A stretch of 16,644 nt of DNA from JBCCRH01 sp039208045 (lineage in GTDB: Bacteria > Bacteroidota > Bacteroidia > Chitinophagales > Saprospiraceae), in NCBI GenBank assembly GCA_039208045.1, contig JBCCRH010000079.1, positions 1-16,644 on the forward strand. The letters run 5' to 3'. The position numbers were made by a program, and so were the translations under genes. Shown one piece after another: positions 13,770-16,644 of this stretch. Under the pieces are notes generated by a model. The model was given only the letters and a program-made list of their open reading frames with translations. It was not told the origin of the DNA and did no database searches. Each line of letters starts with the position of its first letter. Positions within the stretch are counted from its first letter, which is position 1.

Positions 13770-15563
13770 CTACTCGGAAATAGAGCCTTCTTCAACCCGT
13801 TGCTTTTCATACATGTCAAAATAGTAGCCTTTTGATTGAAGTAGCTCCTCATGTGTGCCTGCTTCTATGATACGCCCTTGATCCAACACAATAATTTTGT
13901 CGAAGGTAAGCAAGGAATAGATACGATGGGTAATAATGATAGCTGTCTTATCGGCAAGCGCTCCAGAGAAGTAATCTAAAATCTGTTGCTCCGTCTTGGT
14001 ATCTACAGCAGATAGGCAATCATCCAGGATGACAATATCTGGCTGTTTAATGAGTGCCCTTGCAATGGATACTCTTTGTTTCTGACCTCCCGAAAGGGTT
14101 ACCCCTCTTTCCCCCACCATGGTTTGGAATCCATGAGAAAGGCCCTGAATATCATCGTATACAGCAGCATATTTAGCAAATTGCTCAATCTCTTCTTGGG
14201 AGGCGTCTTTTCTACCAAAAGCAATATTTTTGCTAATGGTATCCGAAAATAGAAAGACATCTTGCGGAACATAGCCTATACGTTGGCGAAGGTGGTGCAG
14301 ATTATGCTGATGAATGGGCGTTCCATCAATAAGAAGCTGACCAGACGTAATGTCGTACATGCGCACTAACAAGTCAGCAATCGTGGTTTTACCGGATCCT
14401 GTTTTTCCAATAATCGCCATTTTATCACCAGGCTTTAGCTCAAACGAAATATTATCGAGGGCTGTAATCCCTGTATCGGGATAGGTAAATCTGACTTGGT
14501 CAAATTGAATCGCACCTTGCAATGACTTTGGCTCAATGGCTGGTGTATTTTCTATTTCTATGGGGCTCTGTAAAAATTGGTTGATGCGCTTCTGCGAAGC
14601 AGCAGCTTGCTGGATGATCGAAGAAATCCATCCTAGGGCCGTAACAGGCCAAGTGAGCATATTTACATAAATGACGAATTCGGCAATATTTCCAGCAGAA
14701 ATAGAGCCATTAATAGCCAAGAGTCCTCCTACGTATACTGTGAGGATAGTGCTCGCACCAATAAGAAGGAGCATAAGCGGGAAGAACAACGCATTGACCT
14801 TCGCTAGGCCTAGCGATTTTTCCTTGTAGTCGTCACTTTCGTGGGCAAAATAGCGAATCATAGGAATTTCCTGCACATATGACTTAATCACCCGAATACC
14901 AGAATATACTTCTTGAGCCACACTGTTTAAGCCCGCCAATTGAGCCTGGATAACCTCACTCTTCTTATTAATTATATTACTTACATAGTAAATCGATATA
15001 GATAATAGAGGTAAGGGAGCTAAGCAATAAAGCGTGAGCGTGGGACTCACACTGACCATAGAGTAGATGACCAGCACAAATAGTGAGATGAGGTTGATAC
15101 CATAAAGAACAGCGGGCCCTAGATACATCCGCACCTTATTTACATCCTCTGTAATACGCGACATCAAATCCCCCGTATTATTGCGCTTGTAGAAGGCTAG
15201 GCTTAGCTTTTCGTAGTGGGCAAATACCTCTTTGCGCAGATCATACTCAATTAATCGAGACATTACTATGATCGTTTGGCGCATGAAATACATAAAAATA
15301 CCCATCATCAGCGCTAGAAAAACTACGAAAAGGCCAAAGTAGAGTAGAATACTACCTGTGAATAGAAAGTATTCACGCTGAAGCTCAAACCCACTAAAGT
15401 TTCTGTACAGCGCCACATTGTCTACTACCAAGTCTAGCGCCTCGCGGATCATTTGCGGCTGTAGGACCCTAAAATAATTAGAAGCAGAAACGAAGAGGAT
15501 ACCGAGAAGGAATCTCCAGCGATATTTGTAAAAGTACTTATTGAGGTAAAAAAGATCCTTCAC
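13770..15563 (-). CDS. ABC exporter (fused membrane and ATPase domains, MsbA/MdlB type)
   Basis: The 597-residue half-transporter has a type I exporter membrane domain with six helices (about residues 15-320) and a C-terminal ATPase domain (about 352-580). ATPase motifs: Walker A GKTGSGKT (386-393), Q loop in YVPQD, signature LSGGQ (490-494), Walker B VILDD, D loop SAVD and H546 in ITHR. The catalytic Glu after Walker B is Asp (D515), a change known at the degenerate site of heterodimeric exporters, so a partner half-transporter may exist elsewhere, or the enzyme is slow. It lacks an N-terminal C39 peptidase domain, so it is not a GG-peptide processing exporter. The substrate is unknown: lipid or drug-like molecules are usual. 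The GTG start has no in-frame ATG upstream and fits the usual N-terminus of relatives. It is divergent from the fructose-bisphosphatase gene. Confidence 0.92.
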   Translation of the reverse strand: MKDLFYLNKYFYKYRWRFLLGILFVSASNYFRVLQPQMIREALDLVVDNVALYRNFSGFELQREYFLFTGSILLYFGLFVVFLALMMGIFMYFMRQTIIVMSRLIEYDLRKEVFAHYEKLSLAFYKRNNTGDLMSRITEDVNKVRMYLGPAVLYGINLISLFVLVIYSMVSVSPTLTLYCLAPLPLLSISIYYVSNIINKKSEVIQAQLAGLNSVAQEVYSGIRVIKSYVQEIPMIRYFAHESDDYKEKSLGLAKVNALFFPLMLLLIGASTILTVYVGGLLAINGSISAGNIAEFVIYVNMLTWPVTALGWISSIIQQAAASQKRINQFLQSPIEIENTPAIEPKSLQGAIQFDQVRFTYPDTGITALDNISFELKPGDKMAIIGKTGSGKTTIADLLVRMYDITSGQLLIDGTPIHQHNLHHLRQRIGYVPQDVFLFSDTISKNIAFGRKDASQEEIEQFAKYAAVYDDIQGLSHGFQTMVGERGVTLSGGQKQRVSIARALIKQPDIVILDDCLSAVDTKTEQQILDYFSGALADKTAIIITHRIYSLLTFDKIIVLDQGRIIEAGTHEELLQSKGYYFDMYEKQRVEEGSISE

Positions 15564-15755
15564 GGCAAAGCAGATTCTTTCGGTGCGACAATTATGGACG
15601 TAAACATAACCAAACCATGGTAAATTAAGTTTGGACGCTGTTTAAAAAATGGGAAACAACGTTTTTAAAACATAGTTTATAGTTATATTTACATATCGAT
15701 ATACTTAGATGTAACTTGATCGCAATTTTCTAATCATTAAAACCATATTCCTACC

Positions 15756-16644
15756 ATGAATAATCGCATTGTTACCCTAGATGAATTTATTATTCGACGT
15801 CAAAAAGATTTTCCCTATGCCTCTGGTGAATTAACGGGCTTACTCCGCGATATTGGAGTGGCAGCAAAGATTGTGAACAGAGAGGTAAACAAAGCTGGAT
15901 TGCTGAGTATTTTAGGTGCAGCTGAAACCGAAAATGCTAGCGGAGATACCGTACAAAAGCTAGATATTTTCGCTAATGAAAAACTGATCGACTGCCTGAA
16001 AAATAGTGGGGAATGTTGCGGAGTGGCCAGTGAAGAAAACGAAGATTTTATTCCTTTCCCTTCCTTAGAATCCAAAACTTCTAAATATGTAGTAGTCTTT
16101 GATCCTTTGGATGGCTCTTCCAATATTGATGTAAATGTTTCGGTGGGCACCATTTTTGGTATTTACCGGCGAGTAAGTAACCCGGATCAGCCCTGCACGA
16201 TGGAAGATTTTCTGCAAAAGGGAACCAAATTAGTGGCCGCAGGCTACGTACTGTACGGCACATCAACACTACTGGTATATTCCACTGGAAGAGGCGTAAA
16301 TGGCTTTACACTTGATCCTACCATCGGGGAATTTTGCCTATCTCACCAAAATATTCAAATCCCGAGTAAGGGGAACTATTATTCCGTAAACCAAGGCTAT
16401 TACTTGAAGTTTGATGTGGAGATGCGCCGCTATATCGATCACTGTTCTGATCTCAACTTGCGCTTGCGTTATATTGGATCAATGGTGTCAGACATTCATC
16501 GGATTCTATTTCAGGGGGGTATCTTTTTGTATCCCAATACCCGTAAGTATCCGCAGGGCAAGCTACGCTTGGTGTACGAGTGCAATCCGCTATCTTTTAT
16601 TGTAGAGCAAGCAGGGGGACGTTCTATTAGCTGCCAGCTAGAGC
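15756..16644 (+). CDS. fbp: Class I fructose-1,6-bisphosphatase, 3' truncated by window end
   Basis: The first 296 residues of a protein of roughly 335-345 are visible; the frame is open at the window end. It hydrolyses fructose 1,6-bisphosphate to fructose 6-phosphate in gluconeogenesis, in the cytosol. Signature motifs: metal-binding EEN around 93-95, DPLDGSSNID (116-125) with D116 and D119, GGIFLYP (254-260) and the active-site block KLRLVYECNPLSFI (269-282) with E275. SGELTGLL (23-30) and KY (110-111) match the AMP-inhibition site of the mammalian enzyme (TGELTQLL and Lys-Tyr), suggesting AMP control; that is by analogy. The 192-base spacer to the divergent ABC gene holds TATATTTA and TAAGTTTG, neither with a -33 box. 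Confidence 0.95.
   Translation, partial: MNNRIVTLDEFIIRRQKDFPYASGELTGLLRDIGVAAKIVNREVNKAGLLSILGAAETENASGDTVQKLDIFANEKLIDCLKNSGECCGVASEENEDFIPFPSLESKTSKYVVVFDPLDGSSNIDVNVSVGTIFGIYRRVSNPDQPCTMEDFLQKGTKLVAAGYVLYGTSTLLVYSTGRGVNGFTLDPTIGEFCLSHQNIQIPSKGNYYSVNQGYYLKFDVEMRRYIDHCSDLNLRLRYIGSMVSDIHRILFQGGIFLYPNTRKYPQGKLRLVYECNPLSFIVEQAGGRSISCQLE

Noticed and set aside
15626..15633. TAAGTTTG as a promoter box for fbp
   Set aside because: It matches TAnnTTTG exactly but has no -33 box and lies about 120 bases before the start; not called as a promoter.
15815..16269. Minus-strand frames of 60 to 110 codons inside fbp
   Set aside because: They are antisense to a clearly identified fructose-bisphosphatase and carry no family motif.
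1..16644. CRISPR arrays, tRNA/rRNA genes, insertion sequences, integrase or attachment sites
   Set aside because: No regularly spaced direct repeats, no transposase or integrase motifs and no tRNA-like cloverleaf were seen on either strand.

Overview
The window reads as a chromosomal segment of a Bacteroidota bacterium, most likely from the Saprospiraceae/Lewinella side of the phylum. Evidence seen directly: a large secreted repeat protein with a gliding-motility/type IX secretion C-terminal domain, a PUR-type DUF3276 protein restricted largely to Bacteroidota and spirochaetes, TAnnTTTG promoter boxes, scarce Shine-Dalgarno sequences, and a two-domain TPR sensor kinase of the kind common in this phylum. 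The genus assignment is inference.

Layout. (1) 3-2705 (+): 3' part of a huge adhesin-like protein. (2) 2767-3396 (-): MarC-family membrane protein, with its own terminator. (3) 3421-6320 (-): the most unusual part, a compact unit made of a 41-residue KGG-leader peptide gene (5799-5924), an intercistronic hairpin, and a TPR histidine kinase with a signal peptide (3560-5692), closed by a strong terminator. Upstream of the peptide are inverted repeats, and further upstream is a possible small RNA ending in a very strong minus-strand terminator. (4) 6501-7085 (+): FMN-binding pyridoxamine-phosphate-oxidase-like protein, converging on (5) 7097-8260 (-), an HtrA-like serine protease probably co-transcribed with (6) 8286-9566 (-), an exported conserved protein with a glutamine-amidotransferase-like look. 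(7) 9790-11889 (+): membrane protein with a VWA-like domain. (8) 11890-12603: AT-rich stretch of about 700 bases with one doubtful small ORF. (9) 12604-13167 (+): outer-membrane barrel protein. (10) 13280-13669 (-): PUR-domain nucleic-acid-binding protein with a clear Bacteroidota promoter. (11) 13770-15563 (-): ABC exporter. (12) 15756 to the window end (+): class I fructose-1,6-bisphosphatase, cut by the window edge.

How the parts fit. Most genes are single transcription units separated by intrinsic terminators; several of these are clear by eye (2713-2751, 3421-3465, 6141-6168, 13233-13269). Only two groups look co-transcribed: the KGG peptide with the TPR kinase, and the amidotransferase-like protein with the protease. 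The peptide-kinase pair is the candidate for a new system. The peptide has the GG-type export leader used by bacteriocins and peptide pheromones, and the next gene encodes a kinase whose eight or so TPRs are predicted to lie outside the inner membrane. That suggests an exported peptide sensed, or a product controlled, by the kinase. No peptidase-type exporter, modifying enzyme or response regulator is visible nearby, so the link is a hypothesis from gene order.
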